Source: Streptomyces agglomeratus (GTDB lineage Bacteria > Actinomycetota > Actinomycetes > Streptomycetales > Streptomycetaceae). Taken from it: 64,000 nt of DNA. Both the position numbers and the translations under genes were made by a program. The notes beneath the pieces were generated by a model, which ran no database searches, was not told where the DNA came from, and worked only from the letters and a program-made list of their open reading frames with translations. The DNA is taken from positions 7,074,501 to 7,138,500 of the forward strand of contig NZ_MEHJ01000001.1 of assembly GCF_001746415.1 (NCBI RefSeq). Reading direction: 5' to 3'. Positions 33,907 to 42,485 of this stretch are shown in pieces (the first letter of the stretch is position 1; every line of letters starts with the position of its first letter).

Positions 33907-36756
33907 ATGTCGTCCGTACATCCGGCCGCCGTCGACGGCGGTGGCGCCGCCGTGCCCGACACGGTGACCTACGCCCTGGGCGGCCTCGGGGCTCCCGTCG
34001 ACTGCGCCGGTCTGCGCAGCCTTCCGCTGGAAGGGCCCCAGGTGCTGTGGCTCGTCGTGGGAGGCGCCCTGGACCTCTTCGCCGTGGACGCCGCACAGCA
34101 GGGGCACTGGCACTTCCTCGGCAGGCTGGAAGCGGGCGCGCTGCTGCTCGGCCCGGTCGAAGGCCCGCAGCACACCCTGCTCGGCAGGCCGTCGCAGGAC
34201 TGCCTGCTGCGGCGGATCCCGCTGCGGGAGCTGTACCGGCCTGCCGGGTACGCCGATCCGTACGCCGCCACCGACGCGGGGTACGAGAGCCCGCTCGACC
34301 ACGCCTTCGCGCTCGGCATCGGGCGCGGCCTGGGGGTGCTCTTCCAGGCCCCGCTGGACGGCCGTCCGGACCTGGAGGGGCCCGTGGGCGACGACGACGT
34401 GCTGTGGATGCCGGTGTCGCCCGGCAGCGTGCAGTACGGCGCCTCCTACAGCGCCGACGCCGCCTCCGACCTGCTGGTCGAGACGGCCATGTGGCAGCAG
34501 CTGGTGAACCAGCAGTACCGGCTGCTGTCCGCCGTCGACCACTGGATCGAGGAGCTGGAGCGCGCCCACGAGGACCGTACGGCCGCCGGCATCAAGGCGG
34601 GCGCGGCCGTCCGCGCGCGGGCCGACCAGGCCCTGGTCGCCTCCATCGGTCGCCCCGATCGGTCCGGGCGCGCCGCGGCCGGACCCGATCGCGCCACCGA
34701 CGACGCCACCTTCGCCGTCTGCCGCCGGGTGGCGGAGGCGGCCGGCATCACCCTCACCGAGCCCCCGAAGGGCGGCGCGGCTAACGACCGCGTCACCCCC
34801 GTCGAACGCATCGCGCTGGGGTCCCGCGTCCGTACCCGGGACGTCCGGCTCACCGGGCGCTGGTGGCGGACCGACTCCGGACCGCTGGTCGGCCACCGGG
34901 CCAAGTCCGGAGCCCCGGTCGCGCTGCTGTGGCGCCGCGGCGGCTACGAGTCGGTCAACCCGGCCTCCGGAATGCGGATGCGGATCGGCAGGGACAACGC
35001 GGACGACTTCGAGCCGCGCGCGGTCATGTTCTACCGCCCGCTGCCCGAACGCCCCATGACGCCGTGGCGCCTGCTGCGCTTCAGCCTCCGTGACACCCGC
35101 CCCGACCTGCGGAACCTGCTCCTCAGCGGCCTGGTGACGGTCGGTCTCGGCGGACTGGTGCCGATCGCCACCGGCCAGGTGCTCGGCGTGTACGTACCGA
35201 ACGCGGAGACCGGCCTCATCGTCCAGGTCTCGCTGGCCGTCATGATCACCAGCATCGTCACGGCGTCCTTCATGCTGCTCCAGAACCTCACCATCCTGCG
35301 CATGGAGGGCCGCATCGAGGCCACCCTCCAGCCGGCCGTCTGGGACCGGCTGCTGCGGCTGCCGACGAAGTTCTTCGCCGCCCGGTCCACCGGAGAACTC
35401 GCCAGCGCCGCCATGGGCATCAGCGCCATCCGCAGGGTGCTGTCCGGGCTCGGACCGGTGGCCGTGCAGGCGAGCACGGTCGGCGCGATGAACATCGTCC
35501 TGCTGTTCTGGTTCAGCGTGCCGCTGGCGCTCGCGGCGATCGCCATGCTCGTCGTCATCGGCGTGGTGTTCCTCGGGATGGGCCTGTGGCAGGTGCGCTG
35601 GCAAAGGCGCCTGGTCGAACTCGGCAACAAGCTCAACAACCAGGCGTTCCAGACCCTGCGGGGGCTGCCCAAACTGCGCGTCGCCGCCGCCGAGAGCTTC
35701 GCGTACGCCGCCTGGGCCCGCGAGTTCGCCCGCTCGCGCGAACTCCAGCAGCGCGCGGGCCGCATCAGGAACCTCACCACGGTCCTCGACGCCGTCTACC
35801 TGCCGCTCTGTTCGCTCATCATGTTCATGCTGCTGGCGGGCCCGGCGCGGGGCAGCATGTCGGCCGGCGCGTTCCTGACGTTCAGTACGGCCGTCACCAT
35901 GCTGCTGACATCGGTCACGCAGCTCACCGGCGCGCTCATCTCGGTCGCCGCCGTGCTTCCCATGTTCGAACAGATCAAGCCGGTCCTCGACGAGGCTCCG
36001 GAGGTACGCGGCGCCAGCGCCCAGCCCGGCACCCTGTCCGGCGGCATCGAGGCGCGCAAGCTCACGTTCCGGTACACCGACGACGGGCCGCTGGTCCTCG
36101 ACGACGTGTCGCTCGAAGTGAAGCCGGGGGAGTTCGTGGCGGTCGTCGGCCCCAGCGGCTGCGGCAAGTCGACCCTGCTGCGGCTGCTCATCGGCTTCGA
36201 CAAGCCGCTGTCGGGCAGCGTGCTGTACGACGGCCAGGACCTGGCGGCGCTCGACCAGGCGGCCGTACGCCGTCAGTGCGGTGTCGTACTCCAGAACGCG
36301 CAGCCCCTCACCGGATCGATCCTCGACTGCATCAGCGGCGCGGAGGTGTTCTCCCAGGAGGAGGTGTGGGAGGCCGCCGAGATGGCCGGTCTCGCCGAGG
36401 ACATCCGGCGCATGCCGATGGGCCTGCACACGATGATCTCCGGCGGCGGAGCCGTCTCCGGCGGCCAGCGGCAGCGGCTGATGATCGCCCAGGCGCTGGT
36501 ACGCCGACCTCGGATCCTCTTCTTCGACGAGGCCACCAGCGCGCTGGACAACGAGACGCAGCGCATCGTCATGGAGAGCACGCGCAGGCTGAGCGCCGGA
36601 CGCCTGGTGATCGCCCACCGGCTGTCGACGGTGATGGACGCCGACCGGGTGATCGTCATGGCGGACGGCAAGGTCGTCGAACAGGGACCGCCCGCGCGGC
36701 TGCTCGCCGACCCGGGCGGCCGGCTGCGCGAACTGGTGCGCCGCCAGCTGGCGTGA
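33907..36756 (+). CDS. Second ABC transporter ATPase/permease of NHLP system
   Basis: This 949-aa protein starts 2 nt after the previous stop. The N-terminal 350 residues have no C39 catalytic triad and include a charged domain (GRWWRTDSGPLVGHRAKSG, ALLWRRGGYESVNPASG) typical of the NHLP permease/ATPase partner. Six membrane helices span about 395-690. The ATPase has GPSGCGKST, SGGQRQRLMIAQALVRR and ILFFDEATSALD, with the switch His in IAHRLS. With the C39 protein it should form a heterodimeric exporter. Confidence 0.93.
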   Translation: MSSVHPAAVDGGGAAVPDTVTYALGGLGAPVDCAGLRSLPLEGPQVLWLVVGGALDLFAVDAAQQGHWHFLGRLEAGALLLGPVEGPQHTLLGRPSQDCLLRRIPLRELYRPAGYADPYAATDAGYESPLDHAFALGIGRGLGVLFQAPLDGRPDLEGPVGDDDVLWMPVSPGSVQYGASYSADAASDLLVETAMWQQLVNQQYRLLSAVDHWIEELERAHEDRTAAGIKAGAAVRARADQALVASIGRPDRSGRAAAGPDRATDDATFAVCRRVAEAAGITLTEPPKGGAANDRVTPVERIALGSRVRTRDVRLTGRWWRTDSGPLVGHRAKSGAPVALLWRRGGYESVNPASGMRMRIGRDNADDFEPRAVMFYRPLPERPMTPWRLLRFSLRDTRPDLRNLLLSGLVTVGLGGLVPIATGQVLGVYVPNAETGLIVQVSLAVMITSIVTASFMLLQNLTILRMEGRIEATLQPAVWDRLLRLPTKFFAARSTGELASAAMGISAIRRVLSGLGPVAVQASTVGAMNIVLLFWFSVPLALAAIAMLVVIGVVFLGMGLWQVRWQRRLVELGNKLNNQAFQTLRGLPKLRVAAAESFAYAAWAREFARSRELQQRAGRIRNLTTVLDAVYLPLCSLIMFMLLAGPARGSMSAGAFLTFSTAVTMLLTSVTQLTGALISVAAVLPMFEQIKPVLDEAPEVRGASAQPGTLSGGIEARKLTFRYTDDGPLVLDDVSLEVKPGEFVAVVGPSGCGKSTLLRLLIGFDKPLSGSVLYDGQDLAALDQAAVRRQCGVVLQNAQPLTGSILDCISGAEVFSQEEVWEAAEMAGLAEDIRRMPMGLHTMISGGGAVSGGQRQRLMIAQALVRRPRILFFDEATSALDNETQRIVMESTRRLSAGRLVIAHRLSTVMDADRVIVMADGKVVEQGPPARLLADPGGRLRELVRRQLA

Positions 36757-36760
36757 GCGG

Positions 36761-37459
36761 CTACCCGCGCAGCGCCGCGAGCATCTTCTCGGCCAGCGGG
36801 CCGGACGAGGCGGGGTTCTGGCCGGTGTACAGATTGCGGTCGACGACCGTGTACGGCGCCCAGGGCTCGCCCTCGCTGAAGTCGGCGCCGAGTTCGGTGA
36901 GCCGGTCCTGGAGCAGCCACTTGGCCCTGTCCGCGAGGCCCGCCTGGGCCTCCTCGGCGTTGGTGAAGCCGGTCAGCCGGTAGCCCGCGAACGGCGAGCC
37001 GCCGTCGGCGTCCTCCGCGGCCAGCAGCGCGGCGGGCGCGTGGCACACGACGCCCAGCGGCTTGCCCGAGCCGAGCGCGTCGGCCAGCAGCCTGCCGGAT
37101 ACGGCATCGACCGCCAGGTCCTCCATCGGACCGTGGCCGCCGGGGTAGAAGACGGCGTCGTAATCGGCCAGGTCGACGTCCTCCAGCCTCAGCGGCTGCT
37201 GAAGCCGGGTGAAGGACGCGAGGGCCCGTACGATCCGGTCCGCGCCCTCGGGGCCGCCGGTGACCTCGGGGGCGAGGCTGGCCTTGTCCACGGTCGGCAC
37301 GACGCCGCCCGGGGTGGCCACCACGACCTCGTGGCCCGCGCCGGTGAACACCTCGTAGGGGGCGACGACCTCCTCGGCCCAGAAACCGGTGGGGTGGCGG
37401 GTGCCGTCGGCCAGCGTCCAGTGGTCGGCGCCGGTCACTACGAAGAGGATGTTCGACAT
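36761..37459 (-). CDS. DJ-1/PfpI-family glutamine amidotransferase-like protein
   Basis: This 232-aa protein has the class I amidotransferase-like fold: ILFVVTGADHWTLADG, the nucleophile elbow GVVCHAPAALL with Cys, and YDAVFYPGGHGPMEDLA with a Glu/Asp and His nearby. It resembles the Hsp31/YhbO-type glyoxalase III and chaperone group. It is tail-to-tail with the exporter operon, 4 bp from its stop. The next gene upstream (ABM monooxygenase-like) is 45 bp away on the same strand, so both are probably one stress transcript. Confidence 0.87.
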   Translation of the reverse strand: MSNILFVVTGADHWTLADGTRHPTGFWAEEVVAPYEVFTGAGHEVVVATPGGVVPTVDKASLAPEVTGGPEGADRIVRALASFTRLQQPLRLEDVDLADYDAVFYPGGHGPMEDLAVDAVSGRLLADALGSGKPLGVVCHAPAALLAAEDADGGSPFAGYRLTGFTNAEEAQAGLADRAKWLLQDRLTELGADFSEGEPWAPYTVVDRNLYTGQNPASSGPLAEKMLAALRG

Positions 37460-37504
37460 GGAGCACTCCCTGACTGGTCGGTGATCGTTCCGGCGGTGTG
37501 AAAT

Positions 37505-37828
37505 TCAGTCGATGTCGAGTTCGCCCATCGCGCTCCACCCGTCGGCGCCCTCGATGCTCGTGCTGACGATGTCGGGCGTACGGCGCACCAACGGGCGCAT
37601 CGTGTCCAGGGCGGCCTTGAAGTGGGCGGAGTTGACGTGTGCCGCTGCCGCGTCGTCCTGGAACGCCTCGACCAGGACATAGGTGTCCGGGTCCTCGACG
37701 CTGCGCGACCACTCGAACCACAGGTTGCCCGGCTCGGCCCGCGTGGCCTCGGTGAAGGCCGCGACGTGCTGGGGCCACGCGTCGGCGTACTCGAACTTCA
37801 CGGGAAACTTGACAACAATGAAGATCAT
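37505..37828 (-). CDS. ABM-domain putative quinol monooxygenase (YgiN-like)
   Basis: This 107-aa protein is one dimeric alpha/beta-barrel ABM domain: IVVKFPVKFEYADAWPQHV, EPGNLWFEWSRSVEDPDTYV, then AHVNSAHFKAAL with the conserved His. YgiN-type proteins act on quinols without cofactor, and the close partner is a DJ-1/PfpI protein. The start is ATG 37828, and the 291 bp up to the conservon should carry both divergent promoters. Confidence 0.86.
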   Translation of the reverse strand: MIFIVVKFPVKFEYADAWPQHVAAFTEATRAEPGNLWFEWSRSVEDPDTYVLVEAFQDDAAAAHVNSAHFKAALDTMRPLVRRTPDIVSTSIEGADGWSAMGELDID

Positions 37829-38119
37829 TCGGTCATTCTATGCCGCACCCGATCAAGCTGCGCCAGTTGTCGGCATCGACGGCCGGATCTCTGATGCGGA
37901 AGCCGGTTGATCACTTCCATGCCGTACCCGCTAAGCTCCCTTGCAGCGCTGCCAGTTGACGTGACCCTGACCCTGTCCTGTCCTGCCCTGCTGTGCAGCC
38001 GCGCCCGTCGCGAGGCGGATCATCCCGGTGATCCGGCGAGTGCCGCCACACCAGGCACATGCCGTGCGACGAGGGCGCCTCCTACTTCCCTGTTCGATCG
38101 CGTTGGTTTGAGGATGCAG

Positions 38120-39715
38120 ATGGAACTTGCCACTACGCCGCAGGCGGCCCGGGCCCCGGCCGCCCGGCACATCTGGTGGCTGCTGCCACTCGGATTAGGC
38201 GTCGCCTCCGTCGTCGCCCTGGCCGCGGGCCCCGACGGCACCCGAATACCCGTCGGCGCGGCGGGACTGGCCGCGACCGCGGCGACCGCCGTATGCGTCC
38301 GGCTCCTGCTCCGGTCCCAGCTGCGACTGCGCGACAGCGCCGCCGACTTCATGGCGAGGCAGGCGCAGCACTCCCAGGAGTGGCAGCAGCACATGATCAC
38401 CCTGGAGGGGCAGCGGAACGCCGAGCGCTCGGCCCAGGAAGCCCGGCTCGCCGAAGAGGCCAGGGCCTGGCAGGGCCGGCTGGAGTACCAGCGGGCGCTC
38501 GTCGCCCGGCTCGGGGAGGAGTTCCTCCCCGACGCGCTGAAGCGGCTGCGCGACGGCGAATCGATCGACGACGTACTCTCTCCCCTCGCCCAGGACTCGG
38601 GCGTGTCACCGGAGTTCAGGCGTGAACTGCGCAAGGTCCTGCGGACCGCGCTGATCGCCGTCGAGGAGGAGTTCAACCGCAGCACTTCCGCGGAACAGGC
38701 CGTCATCAGCATCGGCAGCCGTATCCACGTCCTCACCAGCAAGCTGCGCGGCCGGCTGCACGAGATGCAGGGCGAGCACGGCCGCCTCCCGGCCGTCGCC
38801 CAGGGCCTCATGGACCTGGACCAGGAGATCGGCCCCGCCGACTGTCTGGCCGCGAGCATCGGCGTACTCGGCGGCTCCGACCGTCCCGGGCGCCAGTGGC
38901 AGGAACCGCAGCGCCTGCTCAGCGTGGTCCGAGGCGGCGTCGGGCGGATCAAGGACTTCGACCGCGTACAGGTGCGCCACCTCCCCGAACTCGGCGTGGA
39001 CGGCGGTCTCGTCGACCACCTCACGCTCGTCTTCGCCCACCTCCTGGACAACGCCACCCGGTATTCGCCGCCCACCGAACCGGTGGTCGTCTCCGGCAAG
39101 GAGGTGCCCAACGGCGTCGGGATCGAGATCCAGGACGCCGGAAAGGGCCTGACCGAGGAGAAGAAGCGCCAGGCCCTGGAATCGCTGGAGGGAGTGGCGG
39201 CGGGCCCCGGCCTGGGCGGTCTGTCCGAGGACGCGAACCTGGGCCTGCGCGTCGTGGGGAAGCTCACCCGCAAGTACGGGATCAGAGTGACCTTCGCCGA
39301 CTCGCCCTGGCTCGGCACCTCCGTGGTCGTGGTCGTTCCGCACAAGTACTTCAGCCCCCTGCCGGCAGCCCTGGTGGCCGACAGCCCGACCGGGTCGGTC
39401 GCGCTTCCGGCGCCGCTCGGTGAGCGGTCCCTCGCCCCGGCGGCCCCGTCCGGCGGCCCGCACTCCGGGGCGGCCCCCGGTGACGCGGGCACCGACACGA
39501 CGCCGGGCGGCCTGCCCCGGCGCAGGAGCCGGCGCGGCGAACCGGCGACGGCGGCGCTGTCCACCACCGCGTCCGCGGCCGTGTCCGCCACCGCGTCCGC
39601 CGCGGCCGACGCCGCCGCCGTGCCGCCGGACTCGTCCTTCTCCGGCCTGGCCGCGTTCGCCACCACCGCCGGACGTGACACCGGCGGGAAGCCCCGTACC
39701 GAAGAGAGCGACTAG
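38120..39715 (+). CDS. cvnA: Conservon sensor-like histidine kinase homologue CvnA
   Basis: I choose ATG 38120, with GAGG at 38110-38113; ATG 38114 is also possible. The protein has about 531 aa. Two membrane segments lie near the N-terminus (HIWWLLPLGLGVASVVALAA and a second). An Arg/Glu-rich coiled coil follows, then a GHKL ATPase domain with N box VFAHLLDNATRYSPPTE and DAGKGLTEE. There is no clear phospho-acceptor His box, as usual in CvnA. The tail is low-complexity Ala/Ser/Pro. It opens a five-gene operon with cvnBCD and a P450; conservons act as a membrane heterocomplex controlling development and antibiotic production. Confidence 0.9.
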   Translation: MELATTPQAARAPAARHIWWLLPLGLGVASVVALAAGPDGTRIPVGAAGLAATAATAVCVRLLLRSQLRLRDSAADFMARQAQHSQEWQQHMITLEGQRNAERSAQEARLAEEARAWQGRLEYQRALVARLGEEFLPDALKRLRDGESIDDVLSPLAQDSGVSPEFRRELRKVLRTALIAVEEEFNRSTSAEQAVISIGSRIHVLTSKLRGRLHEMQGEHGRLPAVAQGLMDLDQEIGPADCLAASIGVLGGSDRPGRQWQEPQRLLSVVRGGVGRIKDFDRVQVRHLPELGVDGGLVDHLTLVFAHLLDNATRYSPPTEPVVVSGKEVPNGVGIEIQDAGKGLTEEKKRQALESLEGVAAGPGLGGLSEDANLGLRVVGKLTRKYGIRVTFADSPWLGTSVVVVVPHKYFSPLPAALVADSPTGSVALPAPLGERSLAPAAPSGGPHSGAAPGDAGTDTTPGGLPRRRSRRGEPATAALSTTASAAVSATASAAADAAAVPPDSSFSGLAAFATTAGRDTGGKPRTEESD

Positions 39716-39719
39716 CCCC

Positions 39720-40130
39720 ATGACGCAGCAGCACACCGACGTGAGCTGGGCGCTCCGCGACCTGACGGAGAGCATCCAGGAGATCCGCTTCGCCCTCGTG
39801 GCGTCCAGCGACGGCAAGGCCATCACCTCGTACGGCGCCGAGGACCCCGACGACGTCGACCGCTTCGCCGCCGTCGTCGCGGGCCTCCAGGCGCTCGCGC
39901 AGCCCGTCGCCGCGCAGTTCCCCAAGTACAGCGGGCAGTTGCGCCTGGCGATGATCGAAGTGGACGGCGGGCACCTCTTCGTGGTGCGGGCCGGAGTGGA
40001 GACGTACCTCGGCGTCCTCGCCAAGGAGGGCCTCGACCAGGGCCTGCTCGGCCACCAGATGAGGGACCTCGCCCGCAGGATGGGCGAACTCCTCGGAACC
40101 ACCCCGCGGCTGGAGGAGCACTCTGAATGA
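39720..40130 (+). CDS. cvnB: Conservon roadblock/LC7 protein CvnB
   Basis: ATG 39720 is 4 bp past the CvnA stop; 136 aa. The roadblock/LC7 fold is recognisable: IQEIRFALVASSDGKAITSYG, VVAGLQALAQPVAAQF, LRLAMIEVDGGHLFVVRAG. It resembles MglB, the GTPase-activating partner of MglA-like GTPases, and would act on CvnD. Its last codons overlap the start of cvnC (ATGA). Confidence 0.93.
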   Translation: MTQQHTDVSWALRDLTESIQEIRFALVASSDGKAITSYGAEDPDDVDRFAAVVAGLQALAQPVAAQFPKYSGQLRLAMIEVDGGHLFVVRAGVETYLGVLAKEGLDQGLLGHQMRDLARRMGELLGTTPRLEEHSE

Positions 40131-40495
40131 GTGATCCCCACGGGCCCACGGACCCGTCCGGTCTCGAGCGCTACTACGTCCTCACCGGCGGCCGCAGCGG
40201 ACCGGGCGGGGCCGCGCTGGGCCTCGACGTGGCGACCCTCATCGTGTCCCGCTCCGCGCCCGTCGCGGGTATGCAGCACGAGCACGAGCGGATCGTCCGG
40301 TGGTGCCGCGATCCGCTCTCGGTCGCCGAGCTCGGCGCCCATCTCGGACTGCCCTTCAACATTCTCGCGGTGCTGGTGGCCGACCTGCTGGAAGCAGGCC
40401 GGGTGGAAGCCCGTGACCCTATCCCGGCTTCCGCCGGCCATGGGCCGGACTTCGCGCTCCTCGAGGAGGTACTCAGTGGATTACAACGGCTTTGA
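40127..40495 (+). CDS. cvnC: Conservon DUF742 protein CvnC
   Basis: The 122-aa DUF742 protein starts in the ATGA overlap with cvnB. It has RYYVLTGGR and a winged-helix-like region (EHERIVRWCRDPLSVAELGA, LGLPFNILAVLVADLLEAG) ending FALLEEVLSGLQRL. CvnC is a small adaptor within the conservon complex. The cvnD start (GTG 40476) lies 20 bp inside its 3' end. Confidence 0.93.
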   Translation: MSDPHGPTDPSGLERYYVLTGGRSGPGGAALGLDVATLIVSRSAPVAGMQHEHERIVRWCRDPLSVAELGAHLGLPFNILAVLVADLLEAGRVEARDPIPASAGHGPDFALLEEVLSGLQRL

Positions 40496-41096
40496 CCGCC
40501 CGGACTGGCCCAAGTCGTCCGGCTCACTGCCCGCCGAAAGCCGTTCGGTCAAAGTGATGATCGCCGGCGGCTTCGGCACCGGTAAGACCACCATGGTCCG
40601 CTCCGTGAGCGACATCAAACCGCTCACCACCGAGGAGACCCTGACCCAGGCCACCGTCGGCGTCGACGACCTGGTCGGCGTGGCGGACAAGGAGAAGACC
40701 ACGGTCAGCCTGGACTTCGGCCGGATCGGACTCAGCGATCAGCTCGTGCTCTACCTCTTCGGTACGCCCGGCCAGGAACGCTTCTGGTTCCTGTGGAACG
40801 GCCTGTTCAAGGGGGCACTCGGCGCGGTCGTCCTGGTGGACACCCGCCGTCTGGAGTCGAGCTTCCGGGCCATCGAGGAGATGGAGCGCCTCGACGTCCC
40901 CTTCGTCATCGCCCTCAACGTCTTCCCGGACTCCAAGGACCACCCCATCGACGAGATCAGGGACGCCCTGGACATCACCGACCGCACACCGGTCGTCGCG
41001 TGCGACGCGCGCGACCGGGGATCGAGCCGTGACGTCCTCATCGCGCTGATACGTCATCTCAAGGAACGCTCTGCCGCAGCCCTGGAGCCCCGATGA
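40476..41096 (+). CDS. cvnD: Conservon GTPase CvnD
   Basis: GTG 40476 follows GAGGAGGT within the cvnC coding sequence; 206 aa. Ras-like motifs: P-loop AGGFGTGKTTMV, switch II region LFGTPGQERFWFLW, and LNVFPDSKDH at the guanine-specificity loop, where NKxD has become NVFP, the usual conservon variant. It is the output GTPase thought to be regulated by CvnB. ATGA links it to the P450 gene. Confidence 0.93.
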   Translation: MDYNGFDRPDWPKSSGSLPAESRSVKVMIAGGFGTGKTTMVRSVSDIKPLTTEETLTQATVGVDDLVGVADKEKTTVSLDFGRIGLSDQLVLYLFGTPGQERFWFLWNGLFKGALGAVVLVDTRRLESSFRAIEEMERLDVPFVIALNVFPDSKDHPIDEIRDALDITDRTPVVACDARDRGSSRDVLIALIRHLKERSAAALEPR

Positions 41097-42382
41097 ACTC
41101 CCCGTCCTCACCCGGTCCGTACGACGGGACCGCCCAGGAGGGCCCGCCGGCAGGCTGCCCCCTCAGCTCCGGCGCGCCGGGCGGGACCACGCGGCTCTAC
41201 GGCCCCGAGGCGTCGGCCGACCCGTACGGCATCTACGCCGGACTGCGCAAGCGGTACGGCGCGGTGGCGCCCGTACTGCTCGAAGGCGACGTACCCGCCT
41301 GGCTGGTGCTCGGTTACCGGGAGAACCGGCGCGTCCTGGACAACCCGCGCCAGTTCACCCGCGATTCGCGGATCTGGCGCGACTGGGAGGAGGGCCGGAT
41401 CGAGCCCACCTCGCCCCTCGTCCAGATGGTGGGCTGGCGGCCCGACTGCGTCTCCCAGGACGGCGAGCCGCACCGACGGCTGCGCGGGGCGGTCACCGAC
41501 AACCTCCAGGCCCTGGCCGGGCGCGGCATCCGGCGTCATGTCACGCACTTCGCGAACAAGCAGATCGACGCGTTCGCCGGTACGGGGCGGGCCGACCTGG
41601 TGGCCCAGTACGCCGAGTACCTGCCGATGCTCGTACTGACGCGGCTCTTCGGGCTCGCGGAGGGGGAGGGGCGGCGGCTGGCCACCTCGTGCGCCGAGGT
41701 CATCAAGGGCGGGGAGGACGCCCTCCACCACAACGACGTCATCATGCGGGTCCTCGCCGAACTCGCCGAGCGCAAGCGCGACGAGCCGGGCTCCGACTTC
41801 ACCACCGGCCTCATCGAGCACCCGGCGGGCCTGGACGAGGACGAGATCCTCAGCCATCTGCGCCTGGTACTGATCACGGCCCACACCACGACCAGCAACC
41901 TCCTGGCGCGGGTCCTGCAACTCCTCCTCACCCACCGCTCCCACCTGTCCGGCCTGATCAGCGGGCAGCTGAACATCTCGGCGGTGGTGGAGGAGGTCAT
42001 GTGGAACACTCCGCCGCTGGCGGTGTGCCCGGGGCGGTTCGCAACGGCCGACCTGGAGCTTGGCGGCCAGCACATCAAGACGGGCGACCTGCTGGTACTC
42101 GGCCTGACGGCCGGGAACCTGGACCCGGAGATCCGGCCCGACGCCGGCGTCTCCGTGCAGGGGAACCAGGCGCATCTGGCGTTCAGCGGCGGTCCGCACG
42201 AGTGCCCCGGCCAGAACGTCGGCCAGGCCATCATCGAGACCGCCGTCGACGTCCTGCTGCACCGGCTGCCGGGCCTGCGCCTGGCCACTCCGGCCGGTGA
42301 GCTGACGTCCACCGCCTCGACGTGGGAGTCACGGCTGGACCGCATCCCGGTCGAGTTCGTGCCGCAGGGCGCCGGGGTCTGA
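41093..42382 (+). CDS. cvnE: Cytochrome P450 CvnE, CYP157-like, without ExxR
   Basis: This 429-aa P450 starts in the ATGA overlap with cvnD. The heme-Cys loop is LAFSGGPHECPGQNVG. The I-helix LVLITAHTTTSNLL lacks the usual acid/alcohol pair. The K-helix reads VVEEVMWNTPP: the Arg of ExxR is Trp. Absence of ExxR is the known hallmark of the CYP157 family, whose members sit in Streptomyces conservons. The usual CYP154 partner gene is missing here; instead a terpene synthase converges from the other side, separated by a strong terminator. Confidence 0.9.
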   Translation: MNSPSSPGPYDGTAQEGPPAGCPLSSGAPGGTTRLYGPEASADPYGIYAGLRKRYGAVAPVLLEGDVPAWLVLGYRENRRVLDNPRQFTRDSRIWRDWEEGRIEPTSPLVQMVGWRPDCVSQDGEPHRRLRGAVTDNLQALAGRGIRRHVTHFANKQIDAFAGTGRADLVAQYAEYLPMLVLTRLFGLAEGEGRRLATSCAEVIKGGEDALHHNDVIMRVLAELAERKRDEPGSDFTTGLIEHPAGLDEDEILSHLRLVLITAHTTTSNLLARVLQLLLTHRSHLSGLISGQLNISAVVEEVMWNTPPLAVCPGRFATADLELGGQHIKTGDLLVLGLTAGNLDPEIRPDAGVSVQGNQAHLAFSGGPHECPGQNVGQAIIETAVDVLLHRLPGLRLATPAGELTSTASTWESRLDRIPVEFVPQGAGV

Positions 42383-42395
42383 GACCGGCCGGTCC

Positions 42396-42433
42396 GCCGG
42401 CCGGCTTCCCGTACGCGAGGGAAGCCGGCCGGC
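42396..42433. terminator. Bidirectional terminator between conservon and terpene synthase
   Basis: A perfect 15-bp inverted repeat (GCCGGCCGGCTTCCC at 42396-42410, GGGAAGCCGGCCGGC at 42419-42433) with an 8-nt loop lies between the convergent stops. Confidence 0.85.
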
Positions 42434-42447
42434 GGCGGCCCGTCAGG

Positions 42448-42485
42448 GCGTCAGACGGTGAGCAGGGCGTCAGACCGTGAGCAGG
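42448..42485. repeat. 19-bp tandem duplication spanning terpene synthase stop
   Basis: GCGTCAGACGGTGAGCAGG (42448-42466) is repeated immediately (42467-42485) with one mismatch. The copy nearer the gene encodes the true end LLTV-stop; the outer copy repeats that text beyond the stop. Confidence 0.9.

Noticed and set aside
36757..36760. Further bacteriocin or immunity genes downstream of the exporter
   Set aside because: The next gene is a convergent DJ-1/PfpI protein 4 bp away, so no room for another gene.
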